Below, piece after piece: positions 1 to 8,676 of a stretch of DNA of 38,027 nt (within the stretch, counting starts at the first letter, position 1; each line of letters begins with the position of its first letter). The stretch spans positions 1 to 38,027 of the forward strand of contig CAIOGM010000126.1 in the NCBI GenBank assembly GCA_903857795.1. The letters are read 5' to 3'. The notes below the pieces were generated by a model, which saw only the letters and a list, made by a program, of their open reading frames with translations, was not told the DNA's origin and searched no databases. Source of the stretch: an uncultured Geobacter sp. Lineage in GTDB: Bacteria; Desulfobacterota; Desulfuromonadia; Geobacterales; CAIOGM01. Position numbers and translations under genes: made by a program.

Positions 1-1730
1 AGCTGACCTACATCCGGAAAGACGGGAGCCGCTTCCCGGCGGTGGTCTCCGTGACGGCCCTGCGCGACGCCACGGACGCCATCATCGGCTACCTCCTCAT
101 CGGCACCGACAACACCGCGCGCAAGCAGATCGAAGAGGAGCAAAAACAGTTGGCGCAACGGCTGCGTGATTATCAATTCTACACCCGCTCCCTGTTTGAA
201 TCCAACATCGACGCGCTGATGACCACCGATCCGTCAGGGATCATCACCGACGTGAACAAACAGATGGAGGCCCTCACCGGCTGTACGCGGGATGAACTGA
301 TCGGCGCTCCGTTCAAGGAGTACTTCACCGATCCGGAGCGGGCCGAGAGGAGCATCAAGCTGGTGTTGAGCGAAAAAAAGGTCACAAATTTCGAACTCAC
401 CGCCCGGGCCAGGGATGACAAGGAGACGGTGGTCTCTTTGAACGCCACCACGTTATACGATCGGAACCGGCGGCTGCAGGGGGTGTTTGCCGCGGCGCGG
501 GATGTCACGGAGCGTAAACGGCTGGACCTGGTGCTTCAGGAAAAGAACAGCGAGCTGGAGAGCGCCCGGTCCCTGGCGGAAAAAGCCAACCTGGCCAAAT
601 CTGAATTTCTCTCCAGCATGAGCCATGAGCTGCGCAGCCCGCTCAACGCCATCCTCGGCTTTGCCCAACTGCTGGAGTCCGACGCCCCGCCGCCGACCCC
701 TGGCCAGAACGAAAGCATCGCCCAGATTCTCCAGGCGGGGTGGCATCTGCTGAAACTGATCAACGAGATTCTCGACCTGGCGAAAATAGAGTCAGGGCAG
801 GTGCCGCTGTCGCCGGAGCCGGTCTCCCTGACGGAGGTGATCGTCGAATGCCGAGGGATGATCGAACCCCAGGCGCAACAGCACGGCATCAGGATGATCA
901 CTCCTCTCTGCGATACCCCCTATTTCGTTCATGCCGATCGGACCAGGGTGAAACAGGTCCTCATTAACCTTCTCTCCAATGCCATCAAATATAACAGCGC
1001 GTCAGGAACGGTAGAGGTTATTTGTGGCGAGGGGTCGGCGGGACGGAGTCGGGTGAGCATCAGGGATACCGGCATGGGGCTGGATTCGGAACAGGTGGCG
1101 CAGCTCTTCCAGGCGTTCAATCGTCTGGGACAGGAGGCGGGCGGTAAGGAAGGGACCGGCATCGGCCTCGTGGTGGCCAAGCGGCTCATCGAACTGATGG
1201 GAGGGGTCATCGGCGTGGAGAGTATCGTGGGGAAGGGGAGCGTCTTCTGGTTCGAGCTCGTTACGGTTGCTCAACCGCATCTGTTACCGGGAGAAGGGGA
1301 GACGGCTGCGGCCCCCTCACCCCAGGTGACCCAAGAAGAGCGGATAAGGACACTCCTCTACGTGGAAGACAACCCGGCGAACATGAAGCTGGTCGTGCAG
1401 ATCATCCAGCGCCACCCCGGGATTCGGCTCCTCACCGCCGAGGATGGGTACAAGGGGATCGAGATCGCGCGGGGAGCTCAGCCGGACGTGATTCTCATGG
1501 ACATCAATCTCCCGGGGATCAACGGTTTCGAGGCCCTGAAGATCCTCCGTGCGGACCCGGCCACGGCGCAGATCCCGGTCATGGCTCTCAGCGCCAACGC
1601 CATGCCGCGGGACATCGAAAATGGCCTGAAAGCGGGATTTTTCCGCTATATGACCAAGCCGATCATGGTCAATGAGTTCATGGAATCGCTGAAGATGGCG
1701 CTGGAACATGGGAAAAGGGGCGGGTCATGA
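1..1730 (+). CDS. Hybrid sensor histidine kinase (PAS-PAS-HisKA-HATPase-REC), 5' end outside window
   Basis: The frame is open from base 3 to the window edge, so the N-terminus is missing; the GTG at 42 lies inside a PAS domain and is not a real start. In order it shows the tail of one PAS domain, a second PAS (around bases 185-520, 'MTTDPSGIITDVN'), a coiled linker, a HisKA dimerisation domain with the phospho-acceptor His at 624-626 ('SSMSHELRSP'), an ATP-binding domain with N box ('QVLINLLSNAIKYN') and G boxes ('DTGMGLD', 'GTGIGLVVAKRL'), and a C-terminal receiver with phospho-acceptor Asp at 1500-1502 ('ILMDINLPGING') and the conserved Lys in 'MTKPI'. It autophosphorylates on His and passes phosphate to its own receiver. 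The ligand is unknown. The stop overlaps the next start as ATGA, so it is the first visible gene of a three-gene signalling operon. Confidence 0.93.
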   Translation, partial: LTYIRKDGSRFPAVVSVTALRDATDAIIGYLLIGTDNTARKQIEEEQKQLAQRLRDYQFYTRSLFESNIDALMTTDPSGIITDVNKQMEALTGCTRDELIGAPFKEYFTDPERAERSIKLVLSEKKVTNFELTARARDDKETVVSLNATTLYDRNRRLQGVFAAARDVTERKRLDLVLQEKNSELESARSLAEKANLAKSEFLSSMSHELRSPLNAILGFAQLLESDAPPPTPGQNESIAQILQAGWHLLKLINEILDLAKIESGQVPLSPEPVSLTEVIVECRGMIEPQAQQHGIRMITPLCDTPYFVHADRTRVKQVLINLLSNAIKYNSASGTVEVICGEGSAGRSRVSIRDTGMGLDSEQVAQLFQAFNRLGQEAGGKEGTGIGLVVAKRLIELMGGVIGVESIVGKGSVFWFELVTVAQPHLLPGEGETAAAPSPQVTQEERIRTLLYVEDNPANMKLVVQIIQRHPGIRLLTAEDGYKGIEIARGAQPDVILMDINLPGINGFEALKILRADPATAQIPVMALSANAMPRDIENGLKAGFFRYMTKPIMVNEFMESLKMALEHGKRGGS

Positions 1731-3022
1731 CGGACGCTTTGGAGGAGAACGTTCCGAATATCCTCATCGTGGACGATACGCCGGCCAATGCCCTGCTCCT
1801 GGCGCGGATGCTCACGCTGCGAGGGTATCATGCGAGGGCGGTTCACAGCGGCGCCCTGGCGCTGCAGGCAGCCCGGCTGGAACCGCCCGACCTGTTCCTG
1901 CTGGACATCAAGATGCCGGAGATGGATGGCTACGAACTCTGCGAGCTGCTCAAGGCCGACCCGCTGCTGGAGGAGATCCCGGTCATCTTCGTCAGTGTGC
2001 TGAATGAAACGGTGGACAAGGTGCAAGGGTTCCGTGTGGGGGGGGTGGACTTCGTGACGAAGCCGTTCCAGTTGGAGGAGGTGTATGCGCGGGTGGAGGC
2101 CCATCTGCGAATCCGTTCCCTGCAACGCCGGCTTCTGGAGCAGCAGATGAAGCTTCAGGAGTTCAATGGTCGGCTGGAGGAGCGGGTAGAGGAAGAGATC
2201 TGCAAGAGCAGAGATAAGGATCTGCTGGTCATGCGCCAGGAGAAGCTTGCCTCCCTGGGGCAGCTTGCCGCCGGCGTCGCCCACGAAATCAATAACCCCA
2301 TCGGTTACATCTCCAGCAACCTGAGCGTCCTGGCCGAGTATTTCGAGCAGATAGTCGAGTATGACCGGATCTGCCAGGAGAGCGGGTTCGGCGGGTTGGC
2401 GCCGTCGATCCGGGAGAGCATTACGAAAAGCAGGAACAGTCTGAGGGTAGAAGAGCTCCTGGAGGATGGCGTTGCCCTGATCAGGGAGTCTCTGGTGGGC
2501 GCGGGACGGGTCACGAAGATCGTCCGGGACCTGAAGAACTTCTCACGGGCGGATGCGGTGGAAAGCGAAGCGGTAGCGCTGACCTCCTGCATGGATATCG
2601 CTCTGACAATTGCTCACAACGAACTGAAATATATCACCACTATCCGCAAGGAGTACGAATCGGGAGAGGAGATCCTCTGTCATCCCGGCCAACTGAGCCA
2701 GCTCTTTCTGAATCTGTTGGTCAATGCGGGGCAGTCCCTGTCCGCACTAAAGATGGGAGAGATCGTGTTGAGGAGCTGGCACGACGACCGCTGCGTCTTT
2801 GCCTCGGTGAGCGACAATGGCTGCGGCATCTCCGAGGAGGTAAGGGAGCGGATATTTGACCCGTTCTTTACCACCAAGGATGTGGGGAAGGGGACCGGGC
2901 TGGGCTTAAGCATCGCCTATGATATTATCAGCCGGCATAAGGGGGAGATCATGGTGGAGAGTGTTGTCGACGGAGGATCAACGTTCACGGTCAAACTCCC
3001 TCGCATCCGGGAGGCGGTATGA
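1727..3022 (+). CDS. Response regulator-histidine kinase (REC-coiled coil-HisKA-HATPase)
   Basis: 431 residues, soluble, no membrane segment. An N-terminal receiver (about residues 10-125) carries the acidic pair 'VDD', Asp60 ('[14 protein letters not shown]') and Lys112 ('TKPFQLEEVY'). A coiled coil follows (about 128-170), then the H box with His186 in 'LAAGVAHEINNPIGY', the N box ('LFLNLLVNAG') and G boxes ('DNGCGISEEVRERIFDPFF', 'GKGTGLGLSI'). A receiver placed before a kinase core suggests the kinase is gated by phosphorylation from another kinase, probably the hybrid kinase encoded just upstream, whose stop it overlaps (ATGA at 1727). It overlaps the next start in the same way (3019). 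The kinase core closely resembles the one at 21781-23904. The start has a G-rich purine stretch 6-10 bases upstream. Confidence 0.93.
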   Translation: MTDALEENVPNILIVDDTPANALLLARMLTLRGYHARAVHSGALALQAARLEPPDLFLLDIKMPEMDGYELCELLKADPLLEEIPVIFVSVLNETVDKVQGFRVGGVDFVTKPFQLEEVYARVEAHLRIRSLQRRLLEQQMKLQEFNGRLEERVEEEICKSRDKDLLVMRQEKLASLGQLAAGVAHEINNPIGYISSNLSVLAEYFEQIVEYDRICQESGFGGLAPSIRESITKSRNSLRVEELLEDGVALIRESLVGAGRVTKIVRDLKNFSRADAVESEAVALTSCMDIALTIAHNELKYITTIRKEYESGEEILCHPGQLSQLFLNLLVNAGQSLSALKMGEIVLRSWHDDRCVFASVSDNGCGISEEVRERIFDPFFTTKDVGKGTGLGLSIAYDIISRHKGEIMVESVVDGGSTFTVKLPRIREAV

Positions 3023-4344
3023 CGGAGAACAGCCAGAGTCTTGTCCCGGCTACGGACGAACCGCTCTACATTCTCTGCGTCGATGACGAGGAGAATGTCC
3101 TTACCGCCCTGAAACGCCTCTTTAGGGCGGAACCGTTCCAGGTGTTGACGGCGACCTCGGGGGCGGAAGGGCTGAAAATTCTCCGGAGCACCGCCGGTAT
3201 TGGACTGATCCTCAGCGATCAGCGGATGCCGGAGATGACCGGCACGGCGTTTCTGGAAGCGGCCAGGGAGGTGGTGCCCGACGTTCCCCGGATGATCCTC
3301 ACCGCGTACGATGATGTCACCGCAGCCATAGACTCTATTAACCTGGGAGGAGCGCTCCGCTTCCTGCTCAAGCCATGGAACAAGCAGGAACTGCTGCTGG
3401 CCGTGCGCGACGGGTTGCAGCGGTTTCAGCTCATACAGGAGAACCGGCGGCTCAAGGATGAACTGGCCGAGTGGAACACGAATCTCAAGAAACGGGTCAT
3501 CCAGCAGACCGCCACCATCCGGGAGAAGCTCAAGGATCTGCATCAACAGGATGCCAAGAGCAGAAATCTCGGGGAGACCATCGTCCTCATGTTCAGCAGC
3601 CTGCAGGAGCAGCGCTATCCGCGGCTGGGCAAACATTCCCGTCGCGTGGCGGCGCTGGTGGAATCCATGGCCGCCACCCTGAAGCTCCCCCAGTCCCAGC
3701 GGGAAGAGTTCAGGATGGCGGGGCTTCTCCATGATATCGGGCTGCTGGGCATCTCCGACCGGTTGCTCTCCAAGGGGGAGGAGACCATGAGCGGCGATGA
3801 AGTGGCCGAGTACCGGGCCCATGCGGTCAAGGGGCAGTCGCTCATGGCCGCAAACGAAGAGCTGCAGGGGGTCGGGCTCATCATCCGTCACCATCACGAG
3901 GAGTTCGACGGCGGCGGTTTCCCCGACGGCTTGGCCGGTGAACAGATCCCCCTGGGGGCGAGGCTTATCTGTCTGGCCAACTTTATGGATCGAACCTACG
4001 CCCCGGAATCCTGGACCGACGCCAAGTATCAGCTCTCCAAGAGAGTGGCCGCGGCCATGGGGGGGAAGTTTGATCCGGCCCTCTCCGCTGCCGCCAATCT
4101 GGCGTTGAAGGAGGTGCTGGATGATCTTCCCCGGTTGCGGATCATCGTCGAACAGGAACTCCTCCTCAAGGAGTTGAAGATCGGTATGGTGCTGACGCGC
4201 AACCTCTACAGCAACTGCGGGGCCCTCCTGGCCGAGCAGGGAACCAGGCTCAACTCCAGCGACCTGGGAACCATCCAGCTCTATCAGCGGAGCAGTTCAC
4301 TCAATAGAGTTGTCTATGTGCAAAAACCGGAGAGCGGCGACTGA
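3019..4344 (+). CDS. Receiver-HD-GYP-type response regulator (RpfG-like, variant GFP motif)
   Basis: 441 residues. The receiver (about 15-130) has 'CVDDEENV', Asp67 ('LILSDQRMPEMTG') and the Lys of 'LKPWNKQEL'. A coiled coil (about 135-185) links to an HD-GYP-type phosphohydrolase domain: His-Asp at 238-239 ('LLHDIGLLGIS'), a downstream 'RHHHEEFDGGGFPDGL', and metal-binding surroundings typical of cyclic-di-GMP phosphodiesterases. The diagnostic tripeptide reads Gly-Phe-Pro (300-302) rather than Gly-Tyr-Pro. The family hydrolyses c-di-GMP; activity here is inferred. It is the last gene of an operon with two kinases (ATGA overlap at 3019), so phosphorylation by them is the likely input. A strong terminator begins 12 bases after the stop. 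Confidence 0.9.
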   Translation: MTENSQSLVPATDEPLYILCVDDEENVLTALKRLFRAEPFQVLTATSGAEGLKILRSTAGIGLILSDQRMPEMTGTAFLEAAREVVPDVPRMILTAYDDVTAAIDSINLGGALRFLLKPWNKQELLLAVRDGLQRFQLIQENRRLKDELAEWNTNLKKRVIQQTATIREKLKDLHQQDAKSRNLGETIVLMFSSLQEQRYPRLGKHSRRVAALVESMAATLKLPQSQREEFRMAGLLHDIGLLGISDRLLSKGEETMSGDEVAEYRAHAVKGQSLMAANEELQGVGLIIRHHHEEFDGGGFPDGLAGEQIPLGARLICLANFMDRTYAPESWTDAKYQLSKRVAAAMGGKFDPALSAAANLALKEVLDDLPRLRIIVEQELLLKELKIGMVLTRNLYSNCGALLAEQGTRLNSSDLGTIQLYQRSSSLNRVVYVQKPESGD

Positions 4345-4356
4345 TTCCACGGCAAT

Positions 4357-4398
4357 AACGAAAAAAGCCCGCTGGTTACGCAGCGGGCTTTTTTCGTT
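4357..4398. terminator. Bidirectional intrinsic terminator between convergent genes
   Basis: An 18-bp perfect stem (arms 4357-4374 and 4381-4398) encloses a 6-base loop. The GC core is 'AGCCCGCTG' and each arm is flanked by A6/T6, so a U-tract follows the hairpin on either strand. It ends the three-gene signalling operon on the plus strand and the mucR-like gene on the minus strand. Confidence 0.93.
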
Positions 4399-4412
4399 GG
4401 AGAGGGGAGCGA

Positions 4413-4871
4413 CTACTTCTTCTTTCCTTTCCCCTTCTGGATGATGATCTGCCGCGCCTCCCGCGCTTTGGCCAGGTTGGCCCCCAAATCCATCCCTGCA
4501 GCGATCTCTTTCCGCTTCAGGGCATAGCTCTTGGACATGAGTGACTGGGTCTTGGGAATGTTGAACTGTTTCCGGTACTGGGACGGTTTCAGTTGGTGTG
4601 CCTGATTGAGATGTCTCGTGAGGGTCTTCATCCCCCCTTTACCGCAGAGCATGCAGATGACTTCGTTGGTCTTGAATGCCTGCTTGAGGGTCAGGAGCGG
4701 TACAGAGCCTTCCCCCACCGCTGCCGGAGCATCTACCGCCGCACCTGATTCAATGGACCGAAGTGCTGCATAGACTTTCCTGAGTTCCAGAAGGATGTCG
4801 TCGGTGGTCATCGGTGCGGTTCGGGCGTGGGATGCTACGATGTCCGCGGTCATTTCCAGTACTGTCGCCAT
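4413..4871 (-). CDS. Ros/MucR-family zinc-finger transcriptional regulator
   Basis: 152 residues. The N-terminal half (residues 1-45, 'IVASHARTAPMTTDDILLEL') matches the oligomerisation region typical of MucR/Ros proteins. The C-terminal half holds a C2H2-type zinc finger with Cys73, Cys76, His87 and His92 (C-x2-C-x10-H-x4-H), followed by the family's basic tail and a Lys-rich end. The family binds AT-rich promoter DNA and usually represses exopolysaccharide, motility or cell-cycle genes in alphaproteobacteria; the targets here are unknown. It converges on the signalling operon and shares its terminator. A strong ribosome-binding site (AGAGGAGA) lies 7 bases before the ATG, and a good sigma70-type promoter lies upstream. 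Confidence 0.88.
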   Translation of the reverse strand: MATVLEMTADIVASHARTAPMTTDDILLELRKVYAALRSIESGAAVDAPAAVGEGSVPLLTLKQAFKTNEVICMLCGKGGMKTLTRHLNQAHQLKPSQYRKQFNIPKTQSLMSKSYALKRKEIAAGMDLGANLAKAREARQIIIQKGKGKKK

Positions 4872-4906
4872 GTGAGTTCTCCTCTTGATAGAATAAAATT
4901 TTCACT

Positions 4907-4934
4907 AAAATAACAAATCTACAGTGAATGTCAA
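4907..4934 (-). promoter_or_regulatory. Predicted sigma70 promoter of the mucR-like gene
   Basis: On the minus strand, TTGACA (4929-4934, a perfect -35) is followed after 16 bases by TATTTT (4907-4912, 4/6 to the -10 consensus). The ATG is 35 bases downstream of the -10. The surrounding DNA is the most AT-rich stretch in the first 7 kb, which would suit autoregulation by a MucR-type protein (inference). Confidence 0.6.
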
Positions 4935-5059
4935 CAGTTCTTACAGCTTTTCCGCCGTACTGCAGCTGATATAAGCTTAAGACCGTTTTTTGTGAGTATA
5001 CTGCTTGCTCGCTCTTTATCTTTGGTGTGGAGCAGAGAGGAAATCTCGTTGAGGGCAGA

Positions 5060-5254
5060 TCAGATCAGGAGCTGGTTCACTGCCGACCGGAGTGCTGCCG
5101 GCTCCTTGTCCACAGCGGTCTGCCGCTCTTCAAGAGTCATGACTGTTGCGCGCAGTTCCCTGGCCGGTCCCTGACTGCCGGCGCTGGTCTCCGCCATTCT
5201 GCGGAGGATTCTGTTTACTTTCTCCCGCAGATTCCGTATGATGCGCCCCGCCAT
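5060..5254 (-). CDS. Possible small helical protein, head-to-head with rimI
   Basis: A 64-residue frame on the minus strand begins 'MAGRIIRNLREKVNRILRRM' and continues with a charged, probably helical sequence. I recognise no family. Its ATG (5252-5254) is preceded by a very good ribosome-binding site, AAAGGGAGG, 9 bases away (complement of 5264-5272), and its codon choice resembles neighbouring genes. Against it, the start and ribosome-binding site lie over the first codons of rimI on the other strand, so each gene's promoter would have to sit inside the other. The rest of the 380-base gap (4872-5252) holds the mucR promoter and a lone TATACT at 4997-5002 without a clear -35. Confidence 0.35.
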   Translation of the reverse strand: MAGRIIRNLREKVNRILRRMAETSAGSQGPARELRATVMTLEERQTAVDKEPAALRSAVNQLLI

Positions 5255-5732
5255 GACGTCGAACCTCCCTTTAGTAACGCTGCGCCCCATGACCGACGCC
5301 GACCTGGACCAGGTCGTCGCCATGGAGGAGCACTCCTTTCCCCATCCCTGGACGGCTCAGCATTTCCTGGACGAGCTCCGATCTCCCCACGGGTTTCCCC
5401 TGGTGGCGGTCACGGACGGCGGGGCGCTTGCCGGCTACCTCTGCCCCTCCCTGCTCCTGGACGCAGGGGAGATCCTTGATGTGGCAGTGGGGAGGGAATT
5501 CCGGGGAGCCGGGATCGGCCGGCTCCTGGTGGAGTCGTCACTGAGGCTCTTCCGGGAGCAGGGGGCGAACCGGGTCTATCTGGAGGTCAGGGCCTCCAAT
5601 GAGGCGGCGATCTCTCTCTACCGGGCTCTGGGGTTCGGCGAGAGCGGACGCCGTAAACGGTATTACGAAAACGGGGAGGACGCCCTCCTCATGGACATCA
5701 ATCTCCCCAGTGAGGTGCAGCATGCAGTTTAA
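5253..5732 (+). CDS. rimI: Ribosomal-protein-alanine N-acetyltransferase RimI (GNAT)
   Basis: About 159 residues from the ATG at 5253 (an alternative ATG at 5238 adds five); neither start has a convincing ribosome-binding site, so the start is uncertain. The GNAT fold is clear: beta-1 'LVTLRPMTDADLDQV', the RimI-type 'EEHSFPHPWT', the acetyl-CoA loop 'GREFRGAGIGRLLVES', and the C-terminal 'ASNEAAISLYRALGFGESGRRKRYY' with its conserved Asn and Tyr. RimI acetylates the N-terminal Ala of ribosomal protein S18 using acetyl-CoA; related enzymes acetylate other N-termini. Its last 11 bases overlap pyrK, indicating co-transcription with pyrK-pyrD. Confidence 0.88.
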   Translation: MTSNLPLVTLRPMTDADLDQVVAMEEHSFPHPWTAQHFLDELRSPHGFPLVAVTDGGALAGYLCPSLLLDAGEILDVAVGREFRGAGIGRLLVESSLRLFREQGANRVYLEVRASNEAAISLYRALGFGESGRRKRYYENGEDALLMDINLPSEVQHAV

Positions 5733-6555
5733 CTCCCTCGTCATCTCCAACGTGGAGCTCTCTCCCGGCTACTGGCGGATGCGGATGACCGCTCCTCCCC
5801 CCATTACCGGTTCCAAGCCGGGGCAGTTTCTCATGATCAAGGTTAACGGCGGGAGCGACCCGCTCCTGCGCCGCCCCTTCGGCATCTTCGATACCGGCGC
5901 CATGGTCACCGAGTTTACCGACTGCGGCTCCCAGAGCTATCTGGAGATCCTCTACAAGGTGGTGGGGAAGGGGACCGCCATGCTGGCGGCCCTCCATAAC
6001 GGCGACCGGCTGGATATTCTGGGCCCCCTGGGGCGGGGATTTACCCCAGGCGACCCGGCAGGGGAGAAGATCCTCGTTGGTGGGGGGATCGGCCTTGCCC
6101 CCCTCTACTTCCTGGCCCGGGAGTTGGTGACCGGTTCACGGGTCCGGCTCTTTGCCGGAGGGCGGAGCCGGGAGGATATCCTCTGCATCACCGAGTTCGA
6201 GCGGCTGGGGGTGGAGAGCTACGTGGCCACCGATGACGGCACCCTGGGGGACCGGGGGTTTGTCACCCAGGTGCTGGAGCGGCATCTCGCCACTGCGCAC
6301 AACGCCACCCTCTTCGCCTGCGGTCCCATGCCGATGCTCAAGGCGACGGCGGAGGTCGCCCGGCGCCACAACGTCCCGTGCCAGGTGTCGCTGGAGGCGT
6401 ACATGGCCTGCGGCATGGGGGCCTGCCTGGGGTGTGTGGTGAAGGGGAAGGATCACGGTGACAACCATCCCGATTACCGCTGTGTCTGCAAGGATGGGCC
6501 GGTCTTCGATCACTGCGAGCTCCTCTGGGAGAAAGGGGAGGGGGGGCACTCATGA
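5722..6555 (+). CDS. pyrK: Dihydroorotate dehydrogenase electron-transfer subunit PyrK
   Basis: 277 residues from the ATG at 5722, chosen because GAGGTG lies 4-9 bases before it and the protein then has the family length; the frame is open further upstream. The FAD-binding barrel shows 'LRRPFGIFD' (about 49-57). The NAD-binding part has '[15 protein letters not shown]' (about 115-130) and 'FACGPMPML'. The [2Fe-2S] ligands are Cys230, Cys235, Cys238 and Cys254 (C-x4-C-x2-C-x15-C). PyrK passes electrons from dihydroorotate, via the FMN of PyrD, to NAD+ in the cytoplasmic PyrD2-PyrK2 complex of pyrimidine synthesis. It overlaps rimI by 11 bases and pyrD by four (ATGA). Confidence 0.95.
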   Translation: MQFNSLVISNVELSPGYWRMRMTAPPPITGSKPGQFLMIKVNGGSDPLLRRPFGIFDTGAMVTEFTDCGSQSYLEILYKVVGKGTAMLAALHNGDRLDILGPLGRGFTPGDPAGEKILVGGGIGLAPLYFLARELVTGSRVRLFAGGRSREDILCITEFERLGVESYVATDDGTLGDRGFVTQVLERHLATAHNATLFACGPMPMLKATAEVARRHNVPCQVSLEAYMACGMGACLGCVVKGKDHGDNHPDYRCVCKDGPVFDHCELLWEKGEGGHS

Positions 6556-7466
6556 AACCGAACTGTTCAGTTGATATCGGCGGCATCAGCTTGAAAAACC
6601 CGGTGATGACCGCCTCGGGTACCTTCGGTTACGGTCAGGAGTTCGCCGACTATCTCGACCTCAACAGCCTGGGGGGGATCATCACCAAGGGGCTCTCCCT
6701 CAAGCCCCGCGCCGGCAATCCGACCCCACGGATCGTGGAAACCTGCGGTGGGATGCTCAACGCCATCGGCCTCCAGAATGTGGGGGTCGACGAATTCATC
6801 GCCAGGAAGGTCCCCTTCTACCGGACCATCGATACCACTGTTATCGCCAACTTCTTCGGGACCACCATCGAGGAGTACGCCGAGCTGGCGCGGCGGCTGG
6901 ACGCCATCCCCGAGGTGGCGGGGCTGGAGGTGAACATCTCCTGCCCCAACGTGAAGCAGGGGGGGATCGTCTTCGGCACCGATCCGGCGGCGGCCTTCGC
7001 CGTGGTGGAGGCGGTGCGGGAGATGACCATCAAGCCGGTCATCGTCAAGCTCTCCCCCAACGTCACCGACATCGTGGCCATGGCCCGGGCCTGTGTGGAA
7101 GCCGGGGCCGACGCCCTTTCGGTGATCAACACCATTACCGGTATGGCCATCGACCTGAAGAGCCGGCGGCCGGTCCTGGCCAACATCACCGGCGGGCTCT
7201 CGGGGCCGGCCATCAAGCCGATTGCGCTCCGGATGGTCTGGCAGGTGGCCCAGGCAGTTGAGGTCCCGGTCATCGGCATCGGCGGGATCATGACCGCCAC
7301 CGACGCCCTGGAGTTTCTCCTGGCCGGCGCCACTGCTGTCCAGGTGGGGACCGCCAGTTTCCTGGACCCCGGCGCTGCCGGAAGGATCGTCCGGGAGATT
7401 GAGCAATATTTGGTGAGTGAAGGGATCGGCGATGTAACGGAGTTGATCGGGGCGCTGAAGGTCTGA
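6552..7466 (+). CDS. pyrD: Dihydroorotate dehydrogenase, class 1B catalytic subunit
   Basis: 304 residues, the usual length for class 1B. FMN and substrate motifs are present: '[11 protein letters not shown]', '[18 protein letters not shown]', 'NAIGLQN', the catalytic-loop Cys131 in '[12 protein letters not shown]' (class 1 enzymes use Cys where class 2 use Ser), 'VKLSPNV', 'NTITGMAID', '[16 protein letters not shown]' and the phosphate-binding 'IGIGGI' and '[11 protein letters not shown]'. It oxidises dihydroorotate to orotate in the cytoplasm, with PyrK as partner; the ATGA overlap with pyrK supports a complex. The two genes immediately downstream are unrelated and much less GC-rich. Confidence 0.96.
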   Translation: MKPNCSVDIGGISLKNPVMTASGTFGYGQEFADYLDLNSLGGIITKGLSLKPRAGNPTPRIVETCGGMLNAIGLQNVGVDEFIARKVPFYRTIDTTVIANFFGTTIEEYAELARRLDAIPEVAGLEVNISCPNVKQGGIVFGTDPAAAFAVVEAVREMTIKPVIVKLSPNVTDIVAMARACVEAGADALSVINTITGMAIDLKSRRPVLANITGGLSGPAIKPIALRMVWQVAQAVEVPVIGIGGIMTATDALEFLLAGATAVQVGTASFLDPGAAGRIVREIEQYLVSEGIGDVTELIGALKV

Positions 7467-7488
7467 TGCGGAACAATGAGGCTGAGCC

Positions 7489-8676
7489 ATGAAGATTGAG
7501 TCCATACGGCTGAAAAACTTTAAAACGTTCAAGGAAATGGAGATCGAAGAGTTGTCCAATTTCTGCGTTTTTGTCGGTGCCAACGGCAGTGGCAAAAGTA
7601 CGATCTTCAGCGTTTTCGGGTTTTTACGCGACGCCATGTCCAGCAACGTTACCGCGGCGTTAGCTAAACTGGGAGGCAGTCGTGGTTTTCGGGAAGTTCG
7701 CAGTCGTGGAACGGATGGCCCAATCGAAATTGAACTGAAGTTCAGGGACAAACCTGACACTCCGTTGACCACCTATTTTCTCCAGATTGATGAAGAAAAA
7801 GGAAAGCCATTCGTCGCTCGCGAGGTTCTTAAATACCGAAGAGGCAGTAGCGGTCAGCCCTGGCATTTTCTTGATTTTTCCAGAGGAAAAGGAACTGCGG
7901 TAACCAATGAACTTGAAAAGGTTAACGATGTCAGGGAACTGAACCGCGAAGAACAAATTCTGAAGGCGCCGGATATTCTGGCCATAAAGGGGCTTGCCCA
8001 GTTTGAACGATTCCCGGCGGTGGTTGCATTGGGAAACCTTATTGAAAACTGGCATGTGTCTGATTTTCATATCAGTAAGGCCCGGCCCGAGCAGGAGGCC
8101 GGATATGCCGAGCATCTCTCCCGGGAAGGAGAAAATCTGTCACTGGTCATTCAATACCTGCACGATCACCATAACGAAGTGTTTCATAATGTTTTGGATC
8201 TTATGAAGATGCGCGTTCCCGGCATGATCAGCGTTGATTCCAAAACAACGGAAGAGGGACGAGTATTGCTCAAGTTTCAGGATGGCTCCTTTGAAGATCC
8301 GTTTCTGGCGCGATATGTCTCGGACGGAACGATAAAGATGCTGGCATATCTGACGCTCTTGTATGATCCGGCGCCTCACCCGCTGCTCTGCGTTGAAGAA
8401 CCGGAAAACCAACTCTATCCCAAGCTGCTCTGGGAACTGGCTGAGGAGTTCCGTACTTATTCAAATCGTGGTGGGCAGGTTTTTGTTTCCACTCATTCAC
8501 CCGACCTACTCAACGCTACAAGGGTTGAAGAGGTGTTCTGGCTAGTTAAAAAAAATGGTTATACCGAGGTCCGTCGTGCCAGCGACGATCCGCAACTGGT
8601 GGCATACATGCAAGAGGGGGATCAGATGGGCTATCTCTGGGATCAAGGGTTCTTTGAAGGGGCCGATCCACGATGA
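7489..8676 (+). CDS. AAA_21/OLD-like ATPase, partner of the DUF4276 protein (candidate defence ATPase)
   Basis: 395 residues. The N-terminus 'KIESIRLKNFKTF' and Walker A 'GANGSGKST' (30-38) are typical of SMC/RecF-like AAA ATPases of the AAA_15/AAA_21 type. A helical insertion domain fills about 90-260, followed by 'YVSDGTIKMLAYL' (signature-like, about 276-288), Walker B 'LLCVEEPENQL' (about 298-308) and the switch-His motif 'VSTHSPDLL' (about 333-341). It is too short and differently organised for RecF, and has no fused TOPRIM as in OLD proteins; that part appears to be supplied by the next gene, whose ATG overlaps its stop (ATGA at 8673). Base composition is clearly more AT-rich than pyrD or kamA on either side, which suggests horizontal transfer. 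It starts 22 bases after pyrD with a weak ribosome-binding site, so it may be read from the pyr promoter. A defence role is inference. Confidence 0.85.
   Translation: MKIESIRLKNFKTFKEMEIEELSNFCVFVGANGSGKSTIFSVFGFLRDAMSSNVTAALAKLGGSRGFREVRSRGTDGPIEIELKFRDKPDTPLTTYFLQIDEEKGKPFVAREVLKYRRGSSGQPWHFLDFSRGKGTAVTNELEKVNDVRELNREEQILKAPDILAIKGLAQFERFPAVVALGNLIENWHVSDFHISKARPEQEAGYAEHLSREGENLSLVIQYLHDHHNEVFHNVLDLMKMRVPGMISVDSKTTEEGRVLLKFQDGSFEDPFLARYVSDGTIKMLAYLTLLYDPAPHPLLCVEEPENQLYPKLLWELAEEFRTYSNRGGQVFVSTHSPDLLNATRVEEVFWLVKKNGYTEVRRASDDPQLVAYMQEGDQMGYLWDQGFFEGADPR

Noticed and set aside
7489-8676. RecF
   Set aside because: The N-terminal motif is similar, but the SDGT signature, THSP switch and paired DUF4276 gene point to the AAA_21 type.
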